34,507 nt of DNA from Prevotella sp. (GCA_017445845.1 JAFSRY010000013.1:1-34507), one strand, 5' to 3'; shown: positions 7,527 to 16,982, counted from the first letter of the stretch. Numbers and translations: made by a program. The notes: generated by a model not told the origin, from the letters alone.

Positions 7527-9521
7527 TTAGTAGTCTGCATTGCGGTAGGTCAGTCCGGGCCAGTCGTCGGTGCGGAATGGGTGGGCTGGCAGTCCTTGCC
7601 GGTTGTAGAGGTGGCCTGAGGGATTGTCGGCCCAGTTGTAGCGTGCGGCAACGGGGAGGGTTACTTGGGGTGATGTGAGAACGACGTCGGTGCCGTCGAT
7701 ATGTGCGTCGGCCCAGTGGTACTGATGGTCGGGTCCTGCGAGGGCGAAGGCATGGCTTCCGGTGGTGAGGTAGAGGCTGTCGGCATGGGTGAAGTGAAGG
7801 CGTAGAGCCTGTCCTTCTACGGTATGGCCGGTGTAACGCGGGCCGCTGTATTCGATGTTCTCGCCATAGGTGAGGGCCCGTGCGAGCAGGGCGAGGCGAT
7901 GGCCAGCCGTCTGTTTGTCCTTGGGATGGATGTCGTCAGCGGTTCCGGTGTCGATGAGACATGCGGTGGCACACTGTGGAAGGTGGCAGGCTGTGAGCTG
8001 CTGTGCTTCGCGCAGCTCTGCCCATTTCGACTCGCCGGGTTGCGCTTTCTCCTCCTGGTAGTTGGCGAGCTGGGCTATATAGAAGGGCAGCGTTGCTCCC
8101 CATGCGCCCCGCCAGTCGTCGATGAGGCATGGCAGCAGTTCGCGGTATTGGTAGGCGCGGTTGGCATTGTCTTCGCCTTGATACCAGAGGAAGCCTCTCA
8201 AGGCGTAGGGGGCGAGTGGATGGATCATGGCGTTGTAGAGCATACAGACGTTTTTTGCATCGGTGAGGGGGTTGCGTGGCTGTACGGGCAGCTGATGGAG
8301 GGTTTGTGCGCGGCATACCCTCCAGGATGTGGTGAGGGGTTGCCCCTCCAGTCGTATCGTATCGGGGAGTCCTGCCCATCCTCCGATGTCGAGGTCGCGA
8401 ACGGTGATGACGGCTCGGCCGGCCGTCACGAGCTGTGCCGGTACTTTGTAGATGCGGTGTTCGGCATAGCCGTCGGTATGTCCGATGACGGTTCCGTTCC
8501 AGAAGGTGAGGTCGTTGTCGTCGATGCGTCCGAGGTCGAGGGTGAGTTCTCTTCTGGCCCACTTAGCAGGGATGTCGACGACGGTGCGATACCACAGGAT
8601 GCCGTCGAAGCTGTCGTAGTCAGGTCCGGTGGTATATCCGGGTACGGGTGCAACGTCCCATGAGCTGTCATCGTAGGTAGGGAGTGCATAGCGAAGCGCC
8701 CCTTGGCTCCATGCCAGGGTGTCGGCCTGCAGCAAGCGGTTCCATTCGGTGAGTTCCCGTTCGTAGTATGTCCGTCGCTGCCCGGCATCGACGGGCATCC
8801 TCGTGATGCGCCCGACGGCTGCCGTGAAGTCGGGAAGCCGCGAGAGGGCGTCGGCGCTGACCCATGCTTCTGCCGGTGTGCCGCTCCATGTGGTCATGAT
8901 AAGTCCGACGGGCACATGTTGCGACTGTAGGATGTCGCGTCCGAAGAAGTAGGCGGCGGCCGAAAAGCGTGCTACGGTCTGTGGTGTGCAGGCCTGCCAT
9001 CCTCCGTCGCGGACGTGGACGTCGCGCTGCGGCCGGGGACTCATCGTATAGTCTATATGGAGGAAGCGCAGCTGCGGATAGTGGGCTTCGGCGCATTCGC
9101 GCTCATAGTCTTTCACCTTGCCCCATCCGGCGACGGGCATGTCCATGTTCGACTGGCCGGAACAGAGCCATACCTCGCCGATGAGGACATCGTGGAGGGT
9201 GAGCCGCTGCGTATTGGTATGGTGATCACGGGTATCGGCCTTTTCTTCGATGGTGAGTTCGTAGGGTCCGCCGGCGGAGGGCGTGAGAACGCGGAGCATC
9301 CAACGGCCTTGGACATCGGCGACGGCAGAATAGGTCTGGCCGTCCCACGACGTGGTGACGCTGACGGTGGTGCCGGGCGAGGCTTCACCCCACAGGGGGG
9401 CATGGCTGCGCTGCTGCAGCACCATGCCGTCGGCAAAGAGGGGTTGCATCTGGAGGGTGGCAAAAAGAGATGATGTCAGACTGGACAGCAGGAGTAATAG
9501 CGACAGGCGTAGTTTTCTCAT
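7527..9521 (-). CDS. SASA-type carbohydrate O-acetylesterase (sialate O-acetylesterase family)
   Basis: A 664-residue secreted protein with an N-terminal signal peptide (about residues 1-21). The nucleophile motif is CSGQSNMDMP (Ser near residue 123), and D-x-H in 'DDIHPKDK' (about 530) supplies the rest of a SGNH-type triad. A jelly-roll-like insertion between them (about 290-390, with 'YRTVVDIPAKWA' and 'DLGRIDDND') is usual in the larger Bacteroidetes members. The family removes acetyl groups from sialic acids or plant polysaccharides; beside beta-helix hydrolases, deacetylation of a glycan substrate is likely. Its ATG overlaps the stop of 9518-11458 (ATGA), suggesting translational coupling. 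It lacks the C-terminal tail of its neighbours. Confidence 0.85.
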   Translation of the reverse strand: MRKLRLSLLLLLSSLTSSLFATLQMQPLFADGMVLQQRSHAPLWGEASPGTTVSVTTSWDGQTYSAVADVQGRWMLRVLTPSAGGPYELTIEEKADTRDHHTNTQRLTLHDVLIGEVWLCSGQSNMDMPVAGWGKVKDYERECAEAHYPQLRFLHIDYTMSPRPQRDVHVRDGGWQACTPQTVARFSAAAYFFGRDILQSQHVPVGLIMTTWSGTPAEAWVSADALSRLPDFTAAVGRITRMPVDAGQRRTYYERELTEWNRLLQADTLAWSQGALRYALPTYDDSSWDVAPVPGYTTGPDYDSFDGILWYRTVVDIPAKWARRELTLDLGRIDDNDLTFWNGTVIGHTDGYAEHRIYKVPAQLVTAGRAVITVRDLDIGGWAGLPDTIRLEGQPLTTSWRVCRAQTLHQLPVQPRNPLTDAKNVCMLYNAMIHPLAPYALRGFLWYQGEDNANRAYQYRELLPCLIDDWRGAWGATLPFYIAQLANYQEEKAQPGESKWAELREAQQLTACHLPQCATACLIDTGTADDIHPKDKQTAGHRLALLARALTYGENIEYSGPRYTGHTVEGQALRLHFTHADSLYLTTGSHAFALAGPDHQYHWADAHIDGTDVVLTSPQVTLPVAARYNWADNPSGHLYNRQGLPAHPFRTDDWPGLTYRNADY

Positions 9522-11458
9522 TTCTTTATCTTGATTGGTCGGACAATGGTGGGGTCGTTGATTTTGAGCAGCGGATGGCTGAGACGGTCGATGGGACGTC
9601 CTTCGACGAGTACATGGTCGAACGTGATATGTTCGATGAGTTTGGTAGGTGTACCTTCACGCTGCCAGCCGTTGAGGAGCACCTCGTTGGCGATGGGGCT
9701 GTCGGCATGGTTGAGCGACCGGATGTTGCGGAAGGTTACATGTTTGATGCCGCCTGCCGTAGACTGGTCGCCGAGGATGGTGCCGAACCAGAAGGAGGGC
9801 TTGAAGCCCATGGCGATGAGCCGCTCGCAGTGGTAGACGCGGATGTCGTCGTAGAGCAGATTGTTGAAGTAGGTGCCGTGGAGACAACAGATGCCGAGGG
9901 CTGCCCGCTCGTCGAGCTGGGTGTGATACTCGGGGTCGTCGTAGGAGAAGAGAATGTCGGTGTCGGTGAGGCTGATGTGGCTGAACTGCCGCGCCCGTGT
10001 CTCGGCACCTATAGTGAAGGCGTTGTTGCAGTCGTTCCACAGCTGCAGGTGGCTGAAGCGGAGGTCGGTCACTTCGGGCGACTGCGAGGGTGGCGTGCTG
10101 CCCATACCCTTGATGGCAATGGCATCGTCGCAGGCCCGGATGAAACAGCTGTCGACACGGCAGTGGCTTGAGGATACGAAGTTCAGTCCGTCGGTGGAGG
10201 CATAGCGTGTAGAGATAATCTTCAGATGGCGAATGTCTATAAGTTCGCTACCATGGACGATGGTCTGCCAACCCTGCGGGCGGTGCCCGTGGAGGGTGAT
10301 GCCGCTGATGGAACAATGGCGGCTGCCATCGACGTTGAGGAGTGTGCCGCCGGCATTGACTACCATGCCGCTGCCGCTGATGACGGCTCCGTCGGCATGG
10401 CCGATGCGGATGGTGCCATCGACAACGGCGCCTGGCGCAATATAGACTTGCTGGCTGCCGCTGACGGTGAGGGGACCACCGAAGCGTTGCTGCAGCGAGT
10501 GGTAGCCGGCTGGGAAGTAGTAGTCGACATCGGCGGGGGCTGCTTCGGGTTGGAAGGCATTGCAGAAGAGGTGGAGCACATGGCCCGTGCGGGCATCGCC
10601 GCCGGCAATGAGCGTCAGCTGGCAGTTGGCCTCATGCGTGGTGATGCGAAGGGCGTTAGGGGCCGTCTGTCTGACGCGGTAGGACGGCGACTGTGGCAGC
10701 AGTTCATAGTTGGTGAGACTGTCCTTGCAGATGATGTCGATGGTGACGTCAGTTCCCTGCTGCATCTCAAAAGACCCGAAGTCGACGGTGCCGCCCCAGT
10801 AGTTACGGTCGTTGTAGAGAGCCACGCAGGAACCGCCCACGAGCACGTTGAAGGGTCGCTCGATGGGCTCAAGATAGGGGTATCCGTCGGGAATGCGGTG
10901 GGTGGCAAAGGTATGTCGGACGTCGAGAGAGTCCTGTCCCATGCATCGTTGTTCGTCGAACGGCAGAAAATGGCGTCGGGCGGCGGCATCACGAGCCTGC
11001 AGCCGGGCTATCGTGGCCTTGGCGGCATGTCGGTCGCTTTCCATACAGATGCGACCGAGGGCGTTGTGGCGCGCCAGCTCGTCGTAAGCCATCTGTGCCG
11101 TCAGCGCATCAAGGCTGTCGCTGCCCTGGTTGCCGATGAAGAGCTCCAATCTGTCTCGCCCCTCCTGGGGGTTCTGCCTTTCGCCAGACGTGGGGACCAG
11201 AGGGGAGTTGCCGGGGTGGAGCCGCCGGGTGAGAAAGTCGTTGAGGGTTGACATGAACGAGCCGTCGGACATCAGCACATGACTGGCGACATCGGCGGTA
11301 GCCTGACCGATGATGACACCGCCAAAGACGGGCGTTGGACATACCATCAACTGGTGGTCGGCAGTGAGCTGAATGGCAACTCTCTGTCCTTCCTCTTGCG
11401 CCATCATTGAATGGGTGAAGAGAAGGAAGCATGTGATGAATAATAGATTGTTTTTCAT
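9518..11458 (-). CDS. Secreted beta-helix glycoside hydrolase-like protein (GH28/GH49-like), paralogue
   Basis: I place the start at 11458 (MKNNLLFITC), giving 646 residues with a signal peptide ending near M-M-A-Q. The longer frame from 11557 adds 33 residues that are translated repeat DNA. An N-terminal region (to about residue 330) precedes a beta-helix. Candidate catalytic acids are STDGLN (about 422) and ACDD (about 444), with FTIGAETR further on. The same order of motifs occurs in 2092-3900, including 'CLHGTYFNN', 'GDQSTAGG' and 'GWQREGTPTK', so the two are paralogues. This one lacks the shared secretion-type tail. No promoter was found in 11459-11574, so it may be read from the regulator's transcript. 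Substrate unknown. Confidence 0.75.
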   Translation of the reverse strand: MKNNLLFITCFLLFTHSMMAQEEGQRVAIQLTADHQLMVCPTPVFGGVIIGQATADVASHVLMSDGSFMSTLNDFLTRRLHPGNSPLVPTSGERQNPQEGRDRLELFIGNQGSDSLDALTAQMAYDELARHNALGRICMESDRHAAKATIARLQARDAAARRHFLPFDEQRCMGQDSLDVRHTFATHRIPDGYPYLEPIERPFNVLVGGSCVALYNDRNYWGGTVDFGSFEMQQGTDVTIDIICKDSLTNYELLPQSPSYRVRQTAPNALRITTHEANCQLTLIAGGDARTGHVLHLFCNAFQPEAAPADVDYYFPAGYHSLQQRFGGPLTVSGSQQVYIAPGAVVDGTIRIGHADGAVISGSGMVVNAGGTLLNVDGSRHCSISGITLHGHRPQGWQTIVHGSELIDIRHLKIISTRYASTDGLNFVSSSHCRVDSCFIRACDDAIAIKGMGSTPPSQSPEVTDLRFSHLQLWNDCNNAFTIGAETRARQFSHISLTDTDILFSYDDPEYHTQLDERAALGICCLHGTYFNNLLYDDIRVYHCERLIAMGFKPSFWFGTILGDQSTAGGIKHVTFRNIRSLNHADSPIANEVLLNGWQREGTPTKLIEHITFDHVLVEGRPIDRLSHPLLKINDPTIVRPIKIKK

Positions 11459-11471
11459 TATTGTTTTTAGC

Positions 11472-11556
11472 TGACAAGTTGACGAGTTGACAAGTAAACA
11501 AGTTATTATTTTTGTTGACAAGTTGACGAGTTGACAAGTAAACAAGTTATTTCTCA
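11472..11556. repeat. 36-bp direct repeat pair of GTTGACAAG phrases
   Basis: A 36-base stretch starting TGACAAGTTGACGAG is present at 11472-11507 and again, identical, at 11516-11551. Each copy is built of degenerate 9-10-base words (TTGACAAG, TTGACGAG, TAAACAAG). A third partial copy lies at 4607-4634. It fills most of the spacer between the regulator gene and the beta-helix hydrolase gene. Confidence 0.9.
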
Positions 11557-11574
11557 TTTCTCATGACTCGTCAA

Positions 11575-14349
11575 CTAAAAACCCCTTTTCCCTTTTCCCC
11601 TCACGTCTCCCGGGCTGATGTGATATTCGTCTTTGAAGCACTTCGAGAAGTAGGAGGGTGCGGTAAATCCTACTTTATAGGTAATCTCCGATATAGAGAG
11701 TTCGGTGGTTTCGAGCAGTTCCCGACCACGGCGCAGACGGGCTGACCGCAGGTGCTCTACAGGGGCACGGCCGGTGAGGGCTTTTATCTTGGCATAGAGT
11801 TGGGCACGGCTGAGGTTCATGGCTTCGCTGAGGTCTTCGACGCTGAGGTCGGAGTCGGTAAGATGTTCTTCTATATAGTCGAGGAAGCGACGGACAAACT
11901 CCGACTCGCGCGGTTTCACGGCTTCGAGGGTGGGAGCCTTGCTGTCCGCCGACCAGAGGTTCCGCAGCATCTGCCGGTTGGCCAGAAGATTTTCGATGCG
12001 CGACCGCAGGACTTGTGCCGTGAAGGGTTTTGTCAGATAACCGTCGGCACCGTTGTCATAGCCCTCTACATAGTGTTCGTCGAGTGAGCGGGCTGTGAGC
12101 ATCAGCACGGGGATGTGGCTGGTCGCAGTGGTCGTCTTGAGCAGACGGCAGCAGGTAAGACCGTCCATGACAGGCATCATCACGTCGCACACGATGAGGT
12201 CGGGCACCAGTCGCTGCGCCAGGTCGAAGCCTTCCTGGCCGTTGGCAGCCTGGCTGATGGTGTAACGCTCGCCCAAGACATGGCTGACATACGCTCGCAT
12301 CTCGGCATTGTCGTCGATGATGAGGAGGGAGGGCCGTTCGGACAGACTGGCATCGTCGGTTACCTCGGCGACCTTCTCGGGCTGGACAGTAGGCTGCAAC
12401 TCGGTTTGTCTTAGCGGCAGGCTGATGGTGAAGAGGGTGCCGATGCCTATGGCGGAGTCGGCGGTGATGGTGCCGCCGTGGAGTTCGACGAACGACTTTG
12501 CCAGTGACAAGCCGATACCCGTTCCGCCTTGCGCCGTGGGTGACTGATAGAAGGTGTCAAAGATGCGTGGCAGGTCTTGGGGACTGATGCCGGTGCCTGA
12601 GTCGCGCACCTTCAGACAGCAAGTCCCGGCAGCGTCATCGGACGTCAGCGTCACATCGATGCTGCCTTGTTCGGGCGTGTATTTAAAGGCGTTGCTCAGA
12701 AGGTTGACGACAATGCTGGTGAGTTTCTTCCTGTCGGCTTCTATCCACAAGGGAAGCTTGTCGTCGCAGTTTAGGCGCAGTGAGATATGCTTTTCGCGAG
12801 CCGTCGGTTGGAAGTTTCCTGTCCAGTCGGTCAGGGCCTTGGTAAGGTCAAAGCGGTCTACCTTCAGCGTAGCCATGCCGTTCTGTACTTTTCGGAAATC
12901 AAGTATCTCGCTGACCAGATCGAGCAGGACATGGATGTTTTTGTCGGCTACACTCAACAGCTGCTGTCGCCTCTCACCACTCAGGGTCTGGTCGTTGAGC
13001 AATGCTTCAACTGGCCCGGCCACCAGTGTCAGCGGCGTACGGATTTCGTGGCTGATGTTGGTGAAGAAGTTCATCTTTGTCTGCGCGTCTTCTTCAATCT
13101 GCTGGTTCAGCTGTTGCAACTTCTCATTGCTCTTGAGCAATAGCGAGGCCTGTTCCTCTTTCTTTACATACTCGTCTTCGATGTGCCGTTTCAGACGGCG
13201 GTTGCGCTGAAGCGTCTTATAGAGGGTCACCGAGAAGAATGTCAGCGCTGCGGCGAGTATGGCCATGAGGATTGTGATGACACGCTGCTGGCGATGCTGG
13301 TTGCTGACGGCATTGAGCATCCCGCGCATGGTCCCGATCTGGTTGTCCAGGTGGTCGATTTCGACATGCTGCTGAAGTATGGTCTCGAGGTTCTCACGGT
13401 CAACGAGTCCGGTGGGCAGGATTTCTGTCCGTTCATAGGGCTCTCCATGAAGAATCTGCAGGGCCGTCTCAAGCACCTTGTCACCGCGGGTGGGATAGAC
13501 GAAGCTGGCGGTAAGGTTGCCTTTCTTCACGCTTTCGATGCCGGAAGGGTTCTTCGACAAGGCATCGATGCCGACGAGTTTGATAGGGGGCGAATGGCGA
13601 TTGGCATAACGGCTGATGGTGTGGTTGACCATACCGTCGGTATGGAAGAAAATGAGGTCTACGTCGTTGTGGCGGGACAGTACTTCGACGGTCTTCTGCA
13701 ATGCCATCGTGTCGTTCCAATTGGCGTATTCGCTGGCGACGAGTTGAATGTCCGGATATTGGCGGAGGGCCTCGCTGAAGCCTTGATGGCGTTCCTCGGT
13801 GGAGTAGTTGCCCTTCCGTCCTTGAATTTCTACGACACGGCCGTGCCCGTCCAGTTCATGACCCACATAACGGCCGATGGTCTCGCCAATGTCATAGTTG
13901 TCGGCACCGATATAGGCGGTGTATTTATCGGTGAGCATGGCGTTGTCGACTAAAACGACAGGGACACCGCTGTCGTAAGCCTGCTCGATGGCTGCCACGA
14001 CGCGCTGGTCTTCGATGGGGGAAACGATGAGCAGGCTGATGCCCGAACGCACGAAACGGTTGATTTGTTCGGCCTGCTTCTCGGCGCTGTTGTCGGCAGA
14101 ATAGATTTGCAGGTCGACATTGTCATATTGATAGGAGGCATACTCCAGTTCGTTGGCAAGTTTTTCACGCCAGGAGAACTGATGATAAAGGGAGACTCCG
14201 ATGCGGTATTTAGGCTTCGCTCCACAAGACCATAGCATGAGGGCCGTCAGTCCCAACAGCCATAGAAATCCCGACCAATGAGTCAGGAACTGTTGACGCT
14301 CCGGACCGCTTAGGTGTTGAAGAACGGAAGTAGCTTTTCTGGTTTCCAT
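11575..14349 (-). CDS. Hybrid two-component system regulator with sugar-binding-like sensor
   Basis: 924 residues from METRKATSV; the frame extends 37 codons upstream but that part looks untranslated. Order: a membrane anchor near residues 25-42 ending W-S-C, a LacI/ribose-binding-type periplasmic domain (about 50-323, YRIGVSLYHQ to LPTGLVD), a transmembrane helix (about 353-373), a coiled linker, a histidine kinase with H-box NISHEIRTPL (His near 433), N-box NLLSNAFKY and G-boxes DSGTGIS and GTGIGLS, a receiver with CDVMMPVMDG (Asp near 720) and TKPF, and an AraC-type HTH (about 826-919). Such proteins sense a released sugar and switch on the local utilisation genes; the sensor type matches the fructose-sensing BT1754 class. 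The ligand here is unknown. Confidence 0.95.
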   Translation of the reverse strand: METRKATSVLQHLSGPERQQFLTHWSGFLWLLGLTALMLWSCGAKPKYRIGVSLYHQFSWREKLANELEYASYQYDNVDLQIYSADNSAEKQAEQINRFVRSGISLLIVSPIEDQRVVAAIEQAYDSGVPVVLVDNAMLTDKYTAYIGADNYDIGETIGRYVGHELDGHGRVVEIQGRKGNYSTEERHQGFSEALRQYPDIQLVASEYANWNDTMALQKTVEVLSRHNDVDLIFFHTDGMVNHTISRYANRHSPPIKLVGIDALSKNPSGIESVKKGNLTASFVYPTRGDKVLETALQILHGEPYERTEILPTGLVDRENLETILQQHVEIDHLDNQIGTMRGMLNAVSNQHRQQRVITILMAILAAALTFFSVTLYKTLQRNRRLKRHIEDEYVKKEEQASLLLKSNEKLQQLNQQIEEDAQTKMNFFTNISHEIRTPLTLVAGPVEALLNDQTLSGERRQQLLSVADKNIHVLLDLVSEILDFRKVQNGMATLKVDRFDLTKALTDWTGNFQPTAREKHISLRLNCDDKLPLWIEADRKKLTSIVVNLLSNAFKYTPEQGSIDVTLTSDDAAGTCCLKVRDSGTGISPQDLPRIFDTFYQSPTAQGGTGIGLSLAKSFVELHGGTITADSAIGIGTLFTISLPLRQTELQPTVQPEKVAEVTDDASLSERPSLLIIDDNAEMRAYVSHVLGERYTISQAANGQEGFDLAQRLVPDLIVCDVMMPVMDGLTCCRLLKTTTATSHIPVLMLTARSLDEHYVEGYDNGADGYLTKPFTAQVLRSRIENLLANRQMLRNLWSADSKAPTLEAVKPRESEFVRRFLDYIEEHLTDSDLSVEDLSEAMNLSRAQLYAKIKALTGRAPVEHLRSARLRRGRELLETTELSISEITYKVGFTAPSYFSKCFKDEYHISPGDVRGKGKRGF

Positions 14350-14474
14350 ATTTGTTTTTCTTTGCTGGGCCTTGTGATGCTCAGAATATAGTTTCAGGCG
14401 CTTTTTTACGTTTGCAAAGAAAATAAAAAAATATGAAAGGTAAAAGCTTTTTACTCTCAAAAAACTTCCTTCAA

Positions 14475-14508
14475 GACATTTTTGATAGTAAATAATTGTT
14501 TTTTGATA
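14475..14508 (+). promoter_or_regulatory. Possible regulator half-sites upstream of the hybrid regulator gene
   Basis: GACATTTTTGATAGT (14475-14489) is identical over 15 bases to the core of the upstream element at 7391-7415, in inverted orientation relative to the gene it precedes. TTTTTGATA occurs at 14479-14487 and again at 14500-14508, a 21-bp step that matches the half-site spacing common for AraC-type dimers. It lies about 130 bp upstream of the regulator's ATG and may be an autoregulatory site. Confidence 0.4.
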
Positions 14509-14520
14509 ATGGGGCGGGAA

Positions 14521-15210
14521 TCAGAGCCGCCCCTGTTCGTTGTAGGAGTAGTAGGCACCGTCGCAGACGATGATGTGGTCGAGCATATAGATGCGCATGG
14601 TGTCGCAGGCCTGCTTGACGCGTTGCGTCAGACGGTCGTCGTCGCGGCTGGGATGCGCCTGGCCCGAAGGGTGGTTGTGGACAAGGGCCATGACGGTGGC
14701 ATTGCACAGCAGGGCTTCCTTCATGATGATGCGCACGTCGACGGCAGTCTCTGAGATGCCGCCGTGGGAGATGCGCAGGGCTCGGATGAGGCGGTAGCGC
14801 TGGTTCATCAGTATCACCCAGGCTTCTTCCACATCAAGGTCCTGCATACGGGGGTGCATATAGTTGTAGATGGCGGTGGGCGAGCCGAGGTCGGGCCGCT
14901 CTTCAGCCTTCTCGCGCTGACGACGCTTCCCCAGCTCGCAGGCGGCAAGGAGGGTGATGGCCTTGGCTTCGCCGATGCCGTTGTATCCGCACAGTTCGCG
15001 GATGGTCTTCTTGCCCAGCGTGTTGAGGTTGTTGTTGCAGTCGCCCAACAGACGTTTCATCAGTTCCACGGCCGTCTCCTTGGTTGAACCGCTGCCAATG
15101 AGGATGGCCAGCAATTCGGCATTGCTGAGTGCGTCGGGACCCAGGTCGCGCAGCTTCTCGCGGGGCTGGTCGTCGGATGACCATTGGGCTATTGTCAGTT
15201 TCTCGCTCAT
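14521..15210 (-). CDS. radC: RadC-family JAB/MPN-domain protein
   Basis: 229 residues, the normal length for the family. The N-terminal third has a helix-hairpin-helix-like segment (CGYNGIGEAKA), followed by the JAB/MPN domain with the metal-binding signature HNHPSGQAHPSRDD near residue 175. The name 'DNA repair protein RadC' is traditional; the biochemical role is not established, and members are often linked to DNA recombination contexts. It follows the glycosyltransferase gene by 44 bp on the same strand, suggesting co-transcription from the efp promoter. Confidence 0.95.
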   Translation of the reverse strand: MSEKLTIAQWSSDDQPREKLRDLGPDALSNAELLAILIGSGSTKETAVELMKRLLGDCNNNLNTLGKKTIRELCGYNGIGEAKAITLLAACELGKRRQREKAEERPDLGSPTAIYNYMHPRMQDLDVEEAWVILMNQRYRLIRALRISHGGISETAVDVRIIMKEALLCNATVMALVHNHPSGQAHPSRDDDRLTQRVKQACDTMRIYMLDHIIVCDGAYYSYNEQGRL

Positions 15211-15254
15211 AATGTTTTTACAAAGGTTTCGAATGACCGCTGTCCTTCACGGAT

Positions 15255-16361
15255 CTATGAATAGAAGTTCTTCTCGAAGGCTGTGAATTCGTCTTGTCGG
15301 AGGACGATGCGGCGCCAGAAGGCATGGAGGAAGCCGAGACCATAGCCTGTGAGCTGGACGAAGGCGGCAGGCACGGAGAGCAGTCCGACGTGGAGACTGC
15401 GGTTGTGGAGGGTGCTGTCGGTGATAATGAGCAGCGAGTAGAGTAGGAGGGGCAATAGCGACAGGATGCAGAGTGCGAAGCCGATGCCCTGATGCATGTT
15501 GTCGGTGGGACGGAGTCCTTGTGCGTCGAGCCATTCGCCATAGCCGAACATGGCAAGCCCCAAGAGGGTTGTCATTAGGAGTCCGAGGACACCGAGTGTG
15601 AACAATGCAGGCAGTTTATGCACGAGCTTCATCGTGCCGGGATGGCGGCGTGAGAGGTTGATGCGTGCGATGCCGCTGTTGTAGACCTGCCGGAAAAACT
15701 TGCGCAGGTCGGTGCGACGCTTGTGGTAGACCCATGCCTCCGGCAGGAGGGCTGTCTTGTAGCCTGCTTCTACGATGCGATAAGAGAAGTCGATGTCTTC
15801 GCCGAAGCGCATCTTTGAGAACCCGCCGAGTTCTTGGTATACGTCGCGGCGGATGCCCATGTTGTAGGAACGGGGATAGAACTTGTCGAGGGCATTCTTA
15901 GGCTTCTTGGTGGTTCCCCCGCGTATGCCTCCGGTGGTGAAGAAGGAGGTCATGGCATAGCTGATGGCTTTCTGGATGGGGGTGAACGATGGGTGTGCAC
16001 GGTCGGGTCCGCCGAAGGCCCCCAATTCCTCATCCCCTTTGAGTGAGGACAGGTGGCGTGCGATGCTTTCCATATAGCCTTCGGGCAGGATGACGTCGCT
16101 ATCTAATATAATAAGGTACGTGCCGCGCGCGTGCCCGGCTCCGTAGTTTCGGCTCTGTCCCGGTCCGCTGTTGGGCTTGCTGTAATAATGCAAGTCGAGG
16201 ATGCCTGCATATTGTTTGCAGACATCCTCGCAAGTTAGTGTCGACCCGTCTTCCACAATGATTACTTCAAAGTCTTTCACAGTCTGTCGGGTGAGGCTTT
16301 GAAGGAGTTCGTCGACCTCTTCGGGCCGGTTGTAGACGGGAACGATGATGGAATATGTCAT
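15255..16361 (-). CDS. Family 2 glycosyltransferase, membrane-associated
   Basis: Start chosen at MTYSIIVPVYN (16361), giving 368 residues; the upstream frame to 16415 overlaps efp and adds no domain. The GT-A fold shows the nucleotide-binding start SIIVPVYNRPEE, 'VEDGST' and the metal-binding 'LDSDVILPEG' (about residue 87), then 'GEDIDFSYR' with the catalytic-base region. The C-terminal part carries three hydrophobic segments that would anchor it to the inner membrane. It probably adds a sugar to a lipid-linked or envelope glycan; donor and acceptor are not readable. It begins 10 bp after the efp stop. Confidence 0.9.
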   Translation of the reverse strand: MTYSIIVPVYNRPEEVDELLQSLTRQTVKDFEVIIVEDGSTLTCEDVCKQYAGILDLHYYSKPNSGPGQSRNYGAGHARGTYLIILDSDVILPEGYMESIARHLSSLKGDEELGAFGGPDRAHPSFTPIQKAISYAMTSFFTTGGIRGGTTKKPKNALDKFYPRSYNMGIRRDVYQELGGFSKMRFGEDIDFSYRIVEAGYKTALLPEAWVYHKRRTDLRKFFRQVYNSGIARINLSRRHPGTMKLVHKLPALFTLGVLGLLMTTLLGLAMFGYGEWLDAQGLRPTDNMHQGIGFALCILSLLPLLLYSLLIITDSTLHNRSLHVGLLSVPAAFVQLTGYGLGFLHAFWRRIVLRQDEFTAFEKNFYS

Positions 16362-16371
16362 TACCTCTTTA

Positions 16372-16938
16372 TTACTCCTTGACGCGGGCCAGATAGCTGC
16401 CGTCGCGGGTGTCAACCTGCACGAGTTCGCCTTCGTCGATGAAGAGGGGAACGCGGATCTCGACGCCGGTCTCGAGTGTGGCAGGTTTCAGCGTGTTGGT
16501 GGCTGTGTCGCCCTTGATGCCAGGCTCGCTGTGAGTGACGCGCAGGATGGTCTTCACGGGCATTTCGGCATAGAGGATAGTGTTGGTGTCGGCATCGCTG
16601 ACAACATCGAGAACGTCGCCTTCCTTCATGTATTCAACGCCGGTGATGAGGTCGCGGGCGATGGGAATCTGGTCGTAGGTCTCCTGGTTCATGAAGATGT
16701 AGTCTTCGCCTTCCATGTAGAGATACTGGTAGGGGCGGCGCTCAACGCGTACGTCTTCAAGGGCTTCGCCGATATTGAAGCGCTTTTCAAGCACACGTCC
16801 GCTGACCACGTCTTTCAGCGTGGTGCGCATGATGGTGTTTCCTTTTCCCGGCTTTACGTGCAGGAAGTCGATGCAGAAGTACAGCTTTCCGTCCATGCGG
16901 ATGCAAGTACCTTTCTTGATGTCTTGTGATTTAATCAT
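16372..16938 (-). CDS. efp: Translation elongation factor P
   Basis: 188 residues, full length. The N-terminal KOW-like domain shows 'FLHVKPGKGN', with Lys32 at the loop tip that in other bacteria is modified and reaches the peptidyl-transferase centre. The C-terminal OB domains end with 'VDTRDGSYLARVKE', the usual EF-P signature region. EF-P relieves ribosome stalling at consecutive prolines. No modifying enzyme gene (epmA, earP or ymfI type) is in the window. It heads the efp-glycosyltransferase-radC group and diverges from rpmH. Confidence 0.97.
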   Translation of the reverse strand: MIKSQDIKKGTCIRMDGKLYFCIDFLHVKPGKGNTIMRTTLKDVVSGRVLEKRFNIGEALEDVRVERRPYQYLYMEGEDYIFMNQETYDQIPIARDLITGVEYMKEGDVLDVVSDADTNTILYAEMPVKTILRVTHSEPGIKGDTATNTLKPATLETGVEIRVPLFIDEGELVQVDTRDGSYLARVKE

Positions 16939-16982
16939 TGTTTTTGATACTTATTTTTTGATATTATTTCTCTTTACGGCTG

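Noticed and set aside
11459-11557. N-terminal extension of the beta-helix hydrolase
   Set aside because: The 33 extra residues are a translation of the GTTGACAAG repeat and would precede the signal peptide.
14350-14460. N-terminal extension of the hybrid regulator
   Set aside because: The 37 extra codons are AT-rich and hydrophobic or basic without known domain, and the membrane anchor follows naturally from the start at 14349.
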